Both the position numbers and the translations under genes were made by a program. From positions 1 to 64,000 of the forward strand of contig JADFAM010000009.1 of NCBI GenBank assembly GCA_015665265.1: a DNA stretch of 64,000 nucleotides. Direction: 5' to 3'. The stretch's first letter is position 1. Each line of letters begins with the position of its first letter. The notes under the pieces are model-generated. The model had not been told where the DNA came from, ran no database searches, and was given only the letters and a program-made list of their open reading frames with translations. Shown piece after piece: positions 39,534 through 51,203 of this stretch. Origin of the DNA: Flavobacterium sp. (GTDB lineage: Bacteria; Bacteroidota; Bacteroidia; Flavobacteriales; Flavobacteriaceae).

Positions 39534-40189
39534 TGATGTTTACACTTTCTGAAGAGAATTATTTAAAAGCTATATTTCATTTACAAACAGTTTCTGGAAA
39601 AGGAATTAGCACCAATGCTATTGCTAAAAAACTAGAGACAAAAGCTTCTTCAGTTACAGATATGATAAAGAAATTGGCTGATAAGGAAGTTCTTACTTAT
39701 ATAAAATATCAAGGAGTTTCTCTAACAGATTTAGGAAGAAAAATTGCTTTAGGAGTAATTAGAAAACATCGACTTTGGGAAGTTTTTTTAGTAGAAAAAC
39801 TAAATTTCTCTTGGGACGAAGTTCATGATGTTGCAGAACAATTAGAACATATTAAATCTACAAAACTAATAAACGAATTGGATGCATTTTTAGAATTTCC
39901 AAAAATGGATCCTCATGGAGATCCAATTCCAGACAAAGAAGGAAAATTTCAAAAGATAGAAAAGAAATTATTATCAACTTTAAAAGAAAATCAATTAGGA
40001 GTTTGTGTGGGTGTGAATGATTCTTCTTCTGAATTTTTAAAATACTTAGATCGATATCAAATCTCTTTAGGTCAAAAGATTCGTGTTGTTTCTAAAGAGT
40101 CTTTTGATGGTTCTGTCACAATTCTTATTAATAACAAAGTGATGTCTATCTCACAGAAAATTGCTAACAATATATATATTCAATCCTAA
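39534..40189 (+). CDS. Metal-dependent transcriptional regulator, DtxR/MntR family
   Basis: FTLSEENYLKAIFHLQ...ISTNAIAKKLETKASSVTDMIKKLADKEVLTYIKYQGVSLTDLGRKIALGVIRKHRLWEVFLVEKL..., C-terminal FeoA/SH3-like domain. The ORF track start (39446) is upstream of the -7 box, so the true start is likely 39534 or 39537. Confidence 0.92.
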
Positions 40190-41025
40190 TGAGCACATTT
40201 GATCAATTAGTAGTATTCGGAAAAGAGCATCCTATTTTATCAGCCTTGTACGCTTCTTTATTTACATGGGGTTTAACTGCATTTGGGGCTGGGTTTGTTT
40301 TCTTTTTTAAGAAAATGAATAGAGCTGTTTTAGATGGAATGCTTGGTTTTACTGGAGGTGTAATGGTGGCTGCAAGTTTTTGGAGCTTACTGGCTCCGGC
40401 AATAGAAAATAGTCCAGGAGAGGGTTTTCAAAAAGTTTTCCCTTCAGTTATTGGTTTTGCTCTAGGAGCTTTGGCCTTGTATGCTATGGATAAAGTTTTA
40501 CCACACCTACACATTAATTTTAAAGAATCTGAAGCAGAGGGGGTAAAAACAGGTTGGCATAAAACAACATTACTAGTGTTAGCAATAACTCTACACAACA
40601 TACCTGAGGGTTTAGCCGTAGGAGTTTTATTTGGAGCAGCATCAACCCTTGTAGGAGTAGAGCAAACAGAAATGATTATTGCTGCCATCTCTTTAGCAAT
40701 AGGAATAGGTATTCAAAACTTTCCAGAAGGATTTGCTGTAGCGATGCCTTTAAGAAGACAAGGAGTCAGTAGATTTAAAAGCTTTTGGTACGGACAATTA
40801 TCAGCAGTGGTTGAACCAGTTGCAGCGGTAATTGGTGCTGTTGCAGTTTCTTTTTTTACTCCTATTTTGCCTTATGCACTAGCATTTGCAGCTGGGGCAA
40901 TGATTTTTGTTGTTGTGGAGGAGGTTATTCCTGAAACACAAAGAGACAACTATACAGATATTGCTACCCTAGGTTTTATAGGTGGGTTTATTGTTATGAT
41001 GTCTTTGGATGTTGGATTGGGTTAA
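40189..41025 (+). CDS. ZIP family metal transporter
   Basis: LVLAITLHNIPEGLAVGVLFGAA (HNxPEG) and AIGIGIQNFPEGFAVAMPLRRQG motifs; overlaps the regulator stop. Confidence 0.94.
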   Translation: MSTFDQLVVFGKEHPILSALYASLFTWGLTAFGAGFVFFFKKMNRAVLDGMLGFTGGVMVAASFWSLLAPAIENSPGEGFQKVFPSVIGFALGALALYAMDKVLPHLHINFKESEAEGVKTGWHKTTLLVLAITLHNIPEGLAVGVLFGAASTLVGVEQTEMIIAAISLAIGIGIQNFPEGFAVAMPLRRQGVSRFKSFWYGQLSAVVEPVAAVIGAVAVSFFTPILPYALAFAAGAMIFVVVEEVIPETQRDNYTDIATLGFIGGFIVMMSLDVGLG

Positions 41026-41046
41026 AATCAAAAAATTATATTAATG

Positions 41047-41075
41047 AAAGCCAAACAGATTATGTTTGGCTTTTT
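41047..41075 (+). terminator. Rho-independent terminator of regulator-ZIP operon
   Basis: AAAGCCAAAC-AGATTAT-GTTTGGCTTTTT. Confidence 0.85.
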
Positions 41076-41097
41076 GTATTTTGCAATAAAAATTTTT

Positions 41098-44000
41098 TTG
41101 CAGCCAGAATCTACTTTTCAAATTTATAACGCTTCGGCAGGGAGTGGTAAGACATTTACATTAGTTAAGGAGTATCTTAAAATAATACTAATTAGTGATG
41201 ATATCTTTATTTTTCAAAAGATCCTGGCGATAACATTTACCAACAAGGCAGCTTCAGAAATGAAGCAACGTATATTAAATAGTTTAAAAGATTTTTCTGA
41301 GGCTAAACAACCTCCTCTTTTTATTCTTATTCAGAAAGAAACAGGATTAGAGTCACATACAATTCAGAAGAAAAGTACTGTTGTTTTAAAATTAATTTTA
41401 GAAAATTATGGTGCTTTTCACATAACAACTATAGATAGTTTTACATTTAAAATAATTAAAAGTTTCTCTTTTGATTTGGGGCTTAGTCAGAATTTTGAAG
41501 TAGAAATGAATGCTCAAGAGTTGCTTGATAAAGCAGTAGAGGTTTTAATTTCTAAAGTTGGTGTTACTAATGAATTAACAAAATTGCTAGTTGAGTATTC
41601 AATAGATAAATCTGATGATGATAAATCATGGGATATTTCATTAGACCTATTGGAGTTTTCAAAGATTTTATTAAAAGAAGAGGATGTTTATCATTTCAGG
41701 AAATTAAGTGATAAAACCTTATATGATTTTAAATCATTACAAATAAAATTAGCTGAACATCGTAAAGATCTTCTTGCGAGGATGAAATCTATAGGTGAGC
41801 AGGCACTGCAAATTATTTCAAATGAGCATTTAGAGTTTACTGTTTTTAATAGGTCAATGCTACCAAATCATTTTTTATCACTGGTTAATAAAACAGACCG
41901 TACAAAGTTTTTTGATAAGAGTGTCCTAAAAAAAAGAATTGATGAAAATGAACTATTATCCAAGACTAAACCAAAAAACACATTATTAACTGCAGAGAAA
42001 ATTTTACCAGCACTTTTAAAATTGTATTCAGACTCAGAGTTATTATATCAACAATTAATTCAAACAAAATTAATTCTACAAAGTATCATTCCTTTAGCTG
42101 TTTTGAATCACATAAATAAAGAATTAAATACAATTAAAGAAGATAATAATATTCGTTTAAATTCAGAATTTAATCAGTTAATTTCGGATAATATACAAGA
42201 CCAACCAGCACCATTTATTTATGAAAGAATTGGTCAAAGTTTCATGCATTATTTTATTGATGAGATGCAAGATACTTCTGTATTACAATGGAAAAATTTG
42301 ATTCCATTAATAGATAATTCCTTGTCTCAAGAAAAAACGAGTTTGTTGTTAGTTGGAGATGCCAAACAAGCAATCTATAGATGGCGAGGAGGAAAAGCAT
42401 CACAATTCTTAAAGCTTGGTTCTCAAAGTGCAATCTCCCAAAATCCTTTTACAATAGAAAAAAAAGTTCAAGAATTATCTACTAATTACAGGAGTTTTAG
42501 CGAACTAATTAATTTTAATAATTCCTTTTTCAAACATTCATCACATTTTTTGCAAAATTCGTCGTATGCTGATCTTTTTTTAAATAAATCATACCAAGAA
42601 GAAAATGAATTAAAAGGAGGGTATGTTTCTATTTCTTTTTTAGAAAAAATAGATGATAAAGAAGAGGATCAGCTTAAATATGCAAAAAAAGCACACCAAA
42701 TAATTACAAATTTGGATAGTAAATGCCTTTTAGGATCTGTATGTGTTTTGGTCAGAAAGCGGAGTGAAGGGGTTACTGTTGCAAATTATTTATCTGAAAA
42801 CAACATAGATATTGTTTCTTCAGAAACATTGTTATTAAGCAATAGTAAAAAAGTAAACTTCATTATTAATTTTTTAAGGTATTCAGTTCAATCAAACGAC
42901 AAAGAATGTTTACTTGAATTATTATATTTTTTACACAAACATCTATTGATTTCATTAGATAAACATGCTTTTTTTACAAAATTCATTCATCTAGAGCAAA
43001 CAGAGGTATTAGCCTTGTTAAAGGAATACAATAGTTCTCTCAATTTAATTTTGTTTCATGAATCTCCATTATATGAAAAAGTAGAACAAATAATTAGAGC
43101 ATTTCATCTTCAAGATTCAACAGACGCCTATGTTCAGTTTTTTCTTGATGAAATTTTAATACAGCAACAAAAAGAGTCAAACATTCAAGATTTTCTAAAT
43201 TACTGGGATCTCAAAAAAAAATCGTTAAGTATAGTTTCCTCAGAAAATCCAAATGCAGTTAAGATCATGACTATTCACAAAGCTAAAGGGTTAGAGTTTC
43301 CAGTAGTAATTTTCCCTTGTGAATTGTATATATATCAAGATATTAAACCAAAAGTTTGGTTAGAAAATACTATTGACGGTTTTTCAAACATAATGGTTCC
43401 ATTAAACAAGGATATTAGATATACAGGTGTTAAAGGGCAAGAAATTTACAATAATAGAAAGTCTGAGTTAGAATTAGATAGTTTTAACCTTTTGTATGTT
43501 GCTCTAACAAGAGCTGTTGAACAATTATACATCATTACAGAGAAAAAGTTAAACCAACAAGAAGAGGAAGACCCTAAGTACTTTTCGGGAATTTTTATTT
43601 CTTATTTGAAAAAACATCATTTGTGGCATCAAGAAAAAAATGAATACAATTTTGGAGATCATAATAGTTTGAAAACCATATTAAAAACAGAGCTTGATAG
43701 TAAAATACAACAAAGATTTATAAGTACTCCTTGGAAAGATCACAAGATTACCATGTTGGCCAATTCATCAACATTTTGGGGTACAAAAAGAGGTGAGGCT
43801 AAGAATTATGGAAATCTTATTCATAAAATTCTGTCTGAGGTAATTACTAAAGAGGATGTTCATAAAGTAACAGAAAGGTATTTTCAACAAGGGGAAGTTG
43901 AGTTAGAAGAAAAAGAGCAATTGCAGGAAAGAATTCTTAAAATTGTTAGCCACACAAAACTTAAAGGGTATTACTCTAAACATGTTGTTATTTACAATGA

Positions 44001-44220
44001 GAGAGAAATTTTATTTAAATCCAATACAGTAATTCCAGATAGATTAGTTTTTGGCAATAACAATAACGTAACAATTATAGATTATAAAACAGGCATTTCT
44101 AAAAAAGAGCATCATTATCAATTAGAAAATTACGCAAGTGTGTTAGCATCACTAAATTATTTAGTTGCTAAAAAGGTTCTTGTTTATATTAACAAAACAA
44201 TTTCTGTAGAAGAATTTTAA
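41098..44220 (+). CDS. UvrD/RecB-like helicase with C-terminal PD-(D/E)XK-like nuclease region (AddA-like)
   Basis: YNASAGSGKTFTLVKEYLKIIL (Walker A), ITFTNKAASEMKQRI, IDEMQDTS, VGDAKQAIYRWRGGKASQFL, MTIHKAKGLEFPVVIFP, LLYVALTRAVEQLYI, C-term VTIIDYKTG. The track start 41044 lies at the foot of a terminator, so TTG 41098 (LQPESTFQIYNASAGSGKT) is the more likely start. Confidence 0.88.
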   Translation: MQPESTFQIYNASAGSGKTFTLVKEYLKIILISDDIFIFQKILAITFTNKAASEMKQRILNSLKDFSEAKQPPLFILIQKETGLESHTIQKKSTVVLKLILENYGAFHITTIDSFTFKIIKSFSFDLGLSQNFEVEMNAQELLDKAVEVLISKVGVTNELTKLLVEYSIDKSDDDKSWDISLDLLEFSKILLKEEDVYHFRKLSDKTLYDFKSLQIKLAEHRKDLLARMKSIGEQALQIISNEHLEFTVFNRSMLPNHFLSLVNKTDRTKFFDKSVLKKRIDENELLSKTKPKNTLLTAEKILPALLKLYSDSELLYQQLIQTKLILQSIIPLAVLNHINKELNTIKEDNNIRLNSEFNQLISDNIQDQPAPFIYERIGQSFMHYFIDEMQDTSVLQWKNLIPLIDNSLSQEKTSLLLVGDAKQAIYRWRGGKASQFLKLGSQSAISQNPFTIEKKVQELSTNYRSFSELINFNNSFFKHSSHFLQNSSYADLFLNKSYQEENELKGGYVSISFLEKIDDKEEDQLKYAKKAHQIITNLDSKCLLGSVCVLVRKRSEGVTVANYLSENNIDIVSSETLLLSNSKKVNFIINFLRYSVQSNDKECLLELLYFLHKHLLISLDKHAFFTKFIHLEQTEVLALLKEYNSSLNLILFHESPLYEKVEQIIRAFHLQDSTDAYVQFFLDEILIQQQKESNIQDFLNYWDLKKKSLSIVSSENPNAVKIMTIHKAKGLEFPVVIFPCELYIYQDIKPKVWLENTIDGFSNIMVPLNKDIRYTGVKGQEIYNNRKSELELDSFNLLYVALTRAVEQLYIITEKKLNQQEEEDPKYFSGIFISYLKKHHLWHQEKNEYNFGDHNSLKTILKTELDSKIQQRFISTPWKDHKITMLANSSTFWGTKRGEAKNYGNLIHKILSEVITKEDVHKVTERYFQQGEVELEEKEQLQERILKIVSHTKLKGYYSKHVVIYNEREILFKSNTVIPDRLVFGNNNNVTIIDYKTGISKKEHHYQLENYASVLASLNYLVAKKVLVYINKTISVEEF

Positions 44221-44263
44221 AGTATTTTTACATCACAAAACAAATTAAAATTTTACATCAATT

Positions 44264-45457
44264 ATGTACGGTTCATTAAAAAAACATTTGCAAAACGAAA
44301 TAGAGGAAATTAAAGAAGCTGGGTTGTACAAAACCGAACGAATTATTACATCATCACAAGATGCCGTTATTAAAATTTCTACAGGAGAAGAAGTAATCAA
44401 TTTTTGTGCAAATAATTACTTAGGCTTGTCCAATCATCCAGAAGTTATTCAAGCTGCAAAAGACACAATGGATACCCATGGCTTTGGTGTGTCTTCAGTT
44501 CGTTTTATTTGCGGTACTCAAGACATTCATAAAAAATTAGAATCAAAAATTGCTGAATTTTATCAAACAGAAGACACCATTTTATATGCTGCAGCTTTTG
44601 ATGCTAACGGTGGTGTCTTTGAACCAATTCTTTCAAAAGAAGATGCTATAATTTCCGACAGTTTAAATCATGCCTCCATCATAGACGGTGTTCGTTTATG
44701 TAAAGCATCAAGGTATCGGTATGATAATAATAATATGGATGTTCTAGAAATGCAATTAATTGAGGCTTCTAAGAACAATCATCGGTTTAAAATTATTGTT
44801 ACAGATGGCGTGTTTTCTATGGATGGTATCGTTGCTAAATTGGATAAGATTTGTGATTTAGCAGACAAGTATGATGCACTTGTAATGATTGATGAATGCC
44901 ATGCTGCTGGTTTTATAGGGGCAACGGGTAGAGGAACTTTAGAGCTAAAAAATGTTTTAGGTAGAATAGATATCATAACTGGTACATTAGGAAAAGCATT
45001 AGGTGGTGCAATGGGAGGGTATACAACAGGTAAAAAAGAAATTATAGAGATATTAAGACAACGATCTAGGCCCTATCTATTCTCAAATTCATTAGCACCC
45101 GCAATAGTAGGGGCATCATTAAAGGTTTTTGACATCATATCAAATGATACCTCGTTGAGAGACAAATTAGAATGGAACACCAATTATTTTAGAGAAAAAA
45201 TGGATGCTGCTGGTTTTGATTTAGTTGGTGCAGATGCGGCAATAGTTCCAGTAATGCTATATGATGCAAAGCTGTCTCAGATAATGGCTAATAAACTTCT
45301 TGATGAAGGTATTTATGTTATAGGTTTCTTTTATCCAGTAGTTCCAAAAGATAAAGCCAGAATTCGTGTGCAATTATCTGCAGCGCATTCTAAGGAAAAC
45401 TTAGACAAAGCAATATTTTCATTTATTAAAATAGGGAAAGAATTAAAAATTATATAA
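44264..45457 (+). CDS. kbl: Glycine C-acetyltransferase (2-amino-3-ketobutyrate CoA ligase)
   Basis: [105 protein letters not shown]. Confidence 0.95.
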   Translation: MYGSLKKHLQNEIEEIKEAGLYKTERIITSSQDAVIKISTGEEVINFCANNYLGLSNHPEVIQAAKDTMDTHGFGVSSVRFICGTQDIHKKLESKIAEFYQTEDTILYAAAFDANGGVFEPILSKEDAIISDSLNHASIIDGVRLCKASRYRYDNNNMDVLEMQLIEASKNNHRFKIIVTDGVFSMDGIVAKLDKICDLADKYDALVMIDECHAAGFIGATGRGTLELKNVLGRIDIITGTLGKALGGAMGGYTTGKKEIIEILRQRSRPYLFSNSLAPAIVGASLKVFDIISNDTSLRDKLEWNTNYFREKMDAAGFDLVGADAAIVPVMLYDAKLSQIMANKLLDEGIYVIGFFYPVVPKDKARIRVQLSAAHSKENLDKAIFSFIKIGKELKII

Positions 45458-45547
45458 GTTTAATTTAAACTACTTTAAGGTGTTTAATTTGTTAATGTCA
45501 ATAAAAAAGGTATTTTTGTGTTAATCAAATTATTAAAACAAATTAAA

Positions 45548-46120
45548 ATGAAGAAGTTAAAATTAGTATTGTTAGCCCTATTTGCAACTATTTTTACAGG
45601 TAATGTAAATGCACAAGACTCTAGCCGTCAATGGGCAGTAAGTGTAGGATTAAATATTGTAGATGTTAGAGGTGGAGACGATTTTTCTAGTAGATTTAAC
45701 GATTATCTTAAAAATGATGACTGGAATTGGTCTAACAATCCGTTAACAAGAATCACTGCAGAAAAATACTTAAACGAATCTTTCACCCTGCAAATAGCAG
45801 GATCTATGAATAAATTAGACAATGGTTTTGATGATGTTCAGCACACCTCTTTTGATGTAAATGCAAAATATGGTTTAGACGCTGTAATTGCCAAAATATT
45901 TGGAAAATCTACCAAGTATTTTAGTCCTTTTGCATACGTAGGAGCTGGTTATACCTCTCTAGACGGAGAAGGCGAAGCTATGTTAAACTATGGTTTTGGA
46001 GTTAACTTTTGGTTAACCGATGCTGTAGGATTTGCATACCAAGCAGGTACAAAAGAGCAATTATCAGATGTAGTACCATCCCATTATTATCACTCAATAG
46101 GATTTCTTTTTAAATTGTAA
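45548..46120 (+). CDS. Outer-membrane beta-barrel protein, paralogue of the OmpA N-terminal domain encoded next door
   Basis: MKKLKLVLLALFATIFTGNVNAQDSS signal peptide; strong similarity to residues ~20-200 of the 46243 ORF (e.g. KYFSPFAYVGAGYTSLDGEGEAMLNYGFGVNFWL vs [34 protein letters not shown]). The track start 45518 lies at the end of TATTTTTG (45511-45518). Confidence 0.85.
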   Translation: MKKLKLVLLALFATIFTGNVNAQDSSRQWAVSVGLNIVDVRGGDDFSSRFNDYLKNDDWNWSNNPLTRITAEKYLNESFTLQIAGSMNKLDNGFDDVQHTSFDVNAKYGLDAVIAKIFGKSTKYFSPFAYVGAGYTSLDGEGEAMLNYGFGVNFWLTDAVGFAYQAGTKEQLSDVVPSHYYHSIGFLFKL

Positions 46121-46242
46121 GTAATTAAAACTTTTTAATATCTCCTATAATTACTGTAATTTTTATCTATTTCCTTTGATTTTAAAAAGGAAGAGACTAT
46201 TTTTGCAATATAATTTAAGAAAAATAATTTAAATTAATAAAA

Positions 46243-47616
46243 ATGAAAAATATAAAATTAGCTATTATAGCTTTATTTACGTTAGTAGCTACTTACAACG
46301 TAAACGCCCAAGACTCTAACAATCCATGGGCCATCACTTTAGGTGTTAATGCCCTTGATGTCAGAACTGGAGGAGATTTCTCAGGAATGTTTAAAGACCA
46401 CTTGAGCACACAAGATTGGAATTTGTTACCAACAATTTCTAGAATTACTGCAGAAAGATACTTAGAAGATGGTTTTACGCTTCAGTTAGCAGGATCTATG
46501 AATAGAATTACACATGTATTGGAGGAAAATGATGCTGATATAACTTACACTTCATTTGATGTAAACTTAAAGTACGGTTTAGACGCACTGGTTGCAAAGA
46601 TTTTTGGTAATTCTACAAGATATTTTAGTCCTTTTGTATACTTAGGAGGTGGTTACACTGCACTAGATGGTGAAGGTGAAGGATTATTAAACTACGGTTT
46701 TGGTTTTAATGTTATGTTGTCTGAAACAGTTGGTTTAGTTTATCAAACTGGTACAAAACAAGACTTTAAAGAAGTTGTTCCTTCTCATTACCAACATTCT
46801 TTAGGAGTAGTTTTGAAGTTTGGAGGTAAAGATTCAGATGGAGATGGTATTTATGACAAATATGATTCATGTCCAGAAGTTGCAGGATTAAAAGAATTTA
46901 ATGGATGTCCTGATTCAGACGGAGATGGTGTTATTGATGGTGAAGATGCGTGTCCAAGCGTAGCTGGTTTAGCTACTTTAAACGGATGTCCAGATGCAGA
47001 TGCAGATGGTATTGCTGACAAAGATGATATGTGTCCTAATGCTAAAGGAACAAAAGCAAACAATGGTTGTCCTGATACAGATGGAGATGGTATTGTTGAC
47101 AAAGATGATAAATGTGCATCTACTGCTGGTCCTAGAGCAAACGGAGGATGCCCTTGGCCAGATACAGATGGAGATGGTGTATTAGACAAAGATGATAACT
47201 GTAAAAACGAAGTAGGACCTGCCTCTAACGGAGGATGTCCAGAGCCAGTAATTACTAAAGTTGCTGAAAAGAAAATAGGAGAATTTGCAAAAACTATCTT
47301 ATTTAACTCAGGAAGAGCTTCTTTCAAATCAGGAATTTCAGATAAGTTAGATGGTATTGTTACCATTATGATAGAGTTTTCTAAAGCTACTTTTGTAATT
47401 GAAGGTCATACAGATAGCACTGGTAGTGAAACTTTAAATGAAAAATTATCTGCTAAAAGAGCTGCTGCTGTAAAGAATTATTTAGTTCAAAACGGTATTG
47501 ATGCATCTAGATTAGAATCTAACGGTTTTGGAGAATCAAATCCTATAGATTCTAACAAAACTAGAGCTGGTAGAGCTAACAATAGAAGAGTAGAAATTAA
47601 AGTTACTAACGAGTAA
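46243..47616 (+). CDS. OmpA family outer-membrane protein with thrombospondin type 3 repeats
   Basis: Beta-barrel N-term, five DxDGDGxxDxxDxC repeats, C-terminal OmpA domain ([51 protein letters not shown]). Confidence 0.95.
   Translation: MKNIKLAIIALFTLVATYNVNAQDSNNPWAITLGVNALDVRTGGDFSGMFKDHLSTQDWNLLPTISRITAERYLEDGFTLQLAGSMNRITHVLEENDADITYTSFDVNLKYGLDALVAKIFGNSTRYFSPFVYLGGGYTALDGEGEGLLNYGFGFNVMLSETVGLVYQTGTKQDFKEVVPSHYQHSLGVVLKFGGKDSDGDGIYDKYDSCPEVAGLKEFNGCPDSDGDGVIDGEDACPSVAGLATLNGCPDADADGIADKDDMCPNAKGTKANNGCPDTDGDGIVDKDDKCASTAGPRANGGCPWPDTDGDGVLDKDDNCKNEVGPASNGGCPEPVITKVAEKKIGEFAKTILFNSGRASFKSGISDKLDGIVTIMIEFSKATFVIEGHTDSTGSETLNEKLSAKRAAAVKNYLVQNGIDASRLESNGFGESNPIDSNKTRAGRANNRRVEIKVTNE
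46831..47245 (+). repeat. Five imperfect thrombospondin type 3 (Ca-binding) coding repeats
   Basis: [70 protein letters not shown]. Confidence 0.85.
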
Positions 47617-47638
47617 TATTTAATCTCTAAATATATTT

Positions 47639-47670
47639 AAAAGCCTCATCTTAAGATGAGGCTTTTTTTT
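47639..47670 (+). terminator. Rho-independent terminator
   Basis: AAAAGCCTCATCTTAAGATGAGGCTTTTTTTT. Confidence 0.9.
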
Positions 47671-47723
47671 ATTTCTTTTAGAATATTATAATTAAAAAAC
47701 TTTTCAACTTCAGGTAAATAAAT

Positions 47724-47731
47724 TACCTTTG
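47724..47731 (+). promoter_or_regulatory. -7 promoter element TACCTTTG upstream of atpD
   Basis: Exact TAnnTTTG match in the atpD 5' region. Confidence 0.6.
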
Positions 47732-47775
47732 CAGCCTAAAATAAGAGTGTTTTTTTTCTCTTTCTAAGAAATTAA

Positions 47776-49302
<1,527 letters not shown>

Positions 49303-49313
49303 AACAAGAAACT

Positions 49314-49607
49314 ATGCACTTAGAAATAGTATCACCTGAAGCTGTATTATTTTCATCTACTGTAGATTCTATATCTGTACCTGGTACAGATGGTGAATTT
49401 CAAATGCTGAATAATCACGCAGCTGTAGTGTCTACCCTAAAACAAGGGACTATAAAAATTCATGTTTATACTCAAGAACATTTAGAATTAGACGAGTTAC
49501 ATGGAAAAATAGTAGTTCATTCAGACGATGATAAAGTGTTAACTATTGCTATCAATTCTGGAACTATTGAGCTAAAAAATAATAAAGCTATAATTTTAGT
49601 TGATTAA
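49314..49607 (+). CDS. atpC: F0F1 ATP synthase subunit epsilon
   Basis: HLEIVSPEAVLFSSTVDSISVPGTDGEFQMLNNHAAVVSTLKQGTI, immediately after atpD. Confidence 0.93.
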   Translation: MHLEIVSPEAVLFSSTVDSISVPGTDGEFQMLNNHAAVVSTLKQGTIKIHVYTQEHLELDELHGKIVVHSDDDKVLTIAINSGTIELKNNKAIILVD

Positions 49608-49631
49608 GCAGCTATAACTCTAGTAAACAAT

Positions 49632-49668
49632 AAAAAAATCCTGAACTAATTTAGTTCAGGATTTTTTT
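49632..49668 (+). terminator. Rho-independent terminator after atpC
   Basis: AAAAAAATCCTGAACTAATTTAGTTCAGGATTTTTTT. Confidence 0.9.
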
Positions 49669-49727
49669 GTAGTATAAACTCTATTAATAAACACCTCAAT
49701 TTGAGGTGTTATTGATTTAATACAGTT

Positions 49728-51197
49728 TTAGTTACCAGTGATCTTAACATTATCTATTTGAAAGGTAGTAGTAACCCCTCCATCTCCTCCTTCGTATTTA
49801 AAGGCTACATGTAACTTTCCAGTTAAACAAGAGATATTAATTGACCCTGAACTTGAAAAGCTATTGTATCCATTGGAGGGACCTTCTGATAATTGTGCAT
49901 CAATTTTAAGCCAGGTAGCAGTTGTTACATCTCCAGTAAAATCTGATGATATATAAGCTGTAAGAGCACTTCCGTTATCATACCCTGTATTAGTTTCAAA
50001 GGTTAATTCTTCGTCTGTAGTGCCATCTAAATCAATTTCTGGAGTCACTAACCATGCCTGAAGAGGAGATTCATCGCTATTGTATGCAGAAATTTGTACA
50101 TATCTGTTTCCACTAAAGCTTCTTGATGAGTATAAAGTACTTCCTCCGTTTACATTTACATTAGTCCAACCGGCATTAGTAATTCCTGAAGTAGACGTAA
50201 TGTCTTCAAAATCTTCTTCAAACAACACAACACTTCCACCAACAGCAATTTCACCACATTCCAAAACAGGAGGGTCACATCTTTCAGTGTCATTAAATTC
50301 TAGATCTGAAGGAGTATTTGCAATAACAACTAAAAACTCTGCTCTGTAGTCTTTAGATAATACTGCTCTAAAAGTTCCTTTACCAGAAGGGACAACATTT
50401 GATTTAAAACTTGCAAATGTACTTGTTTGTAATTGGATAGTTCCTTCGGTTTCGCATTCAAAAATTGTTCTAAACCCGTCATATTCGTCATTAGATTCAC
50501 CTGCAAAGGTTTTGTCTAAATCTGATTTTAATATTTGAGCAGAGGCCAATTCTATCATTGTATTGATATGAACACCAGTTATCTCACTTAAAGAGATACT
50601 AGTTGGAACTATAGATGCAACAGTTGCTGATCTTATAATATGATCATCTATAGAAGTAGAAGGGATGTCATCTACTCTATCTCCATCTAAAATACCAAGC
50701 ACATATTTTCCAGCTACTCCATTCATTGGGCTACTATTAAATGAGCTTTCTCCGTCATCATAGGAAACAGATAAACCATCTAATTTTACATATACTTTTC
50801 TTCCAATATCATATGTTTCACTTAAAGATGTTTTATTTAAAACTATTTCAATTCCAGCCGTTGGATTCTCTGACTTGTCTTGAATGATTAATTTTTTATA
50901 AAAATTCCCTGTTGCATCACTAGAGACAACATATCCCTCCACATAAGTTGGGGCATTTTCATTTACATCAAATGTATGCACCAAGTTGTCGTTTGAGTTA
51001 AATTCTTGCTGTAAAGCAGTTTTAATTGCAGTAATATTTGAGTTAGCTATTATAGAAGGTTCTTCTACTGTCACATTAGGAACAGTAAAATCTCCGTCCT
51101 GAACACAGGAGCTTATTGTAATGGCTATGGTTAAAAGTGATAAAAAGCCATAATTTTTAATAGTTTTCATAAGTGTATATATTAATAAGTTTTTCAA
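49728..51197 (-). CDS. DUF5689-type lipoprotein with C-terminal choice-of-anchor-like domain
   Basis: Lipobox ITISSCVQDGDF; N-terminal region typical of DUF5689 (EGYVVSSDATGNFYKKLIIQDKSENPTAGIEIVLNKTSL); C-terminal EDFEDITSTSGITNAGWTNVN...GSALTAYISSDFTGDVTTATW. Likely start is the internal ATG of MKTIKNYGFLS. Confidence 0.8.
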   Translation of the reverse strand: MKNLLIYTLMKTIKNYGFLSLLTIAITISSCVQDGDFTVPNVTVEEPSIIANSNITAIKTALQQEFNSNDNLVHTFDVNENAPTYVEGYVVSSDATGNFYKKLIIQDKSENPTAGIEIVLNKTSLSETYDIGRKVYVKLDGLSVSYDDGESSFNSSPMNGVAGKYVLGILDGDRVDDIPSTSIDDHIIRSATVASIVPTSISLSEITGVHINTMIELASAQILKSDLDKTFAGESNDEYDGFRTIFECETEGTIQLQTSTFASFKSNVVPSGKGTFRAVLSKDYRAEFLVVIANTPSDLEFNDTERCDPPVLECGEIAVGGSVVLFEEDFEDITSTSGITNAGWTNVNVNGGSTLYSSRSFSGNRYVQISAYNSDESPLQAWLVTPEIDLDGTTDEELTFETNTGYDNGSALTAYISSDFTGDVTTATWLKIDAQLSEGPSNGYNSFSSSGSINISCLTGKLHVAFKYEGGDGGVTTTFQIDNVKITGN

Positions 51198-51203
51198 TTT
51201 TTT

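Noticed and set aside
46851-47366. 171-aa minus-strand ORF
   Set aside because: Antisense to the TSP3/OmpA coding region; a by-product of the repetitive GATGGAGATGG codon pattern.
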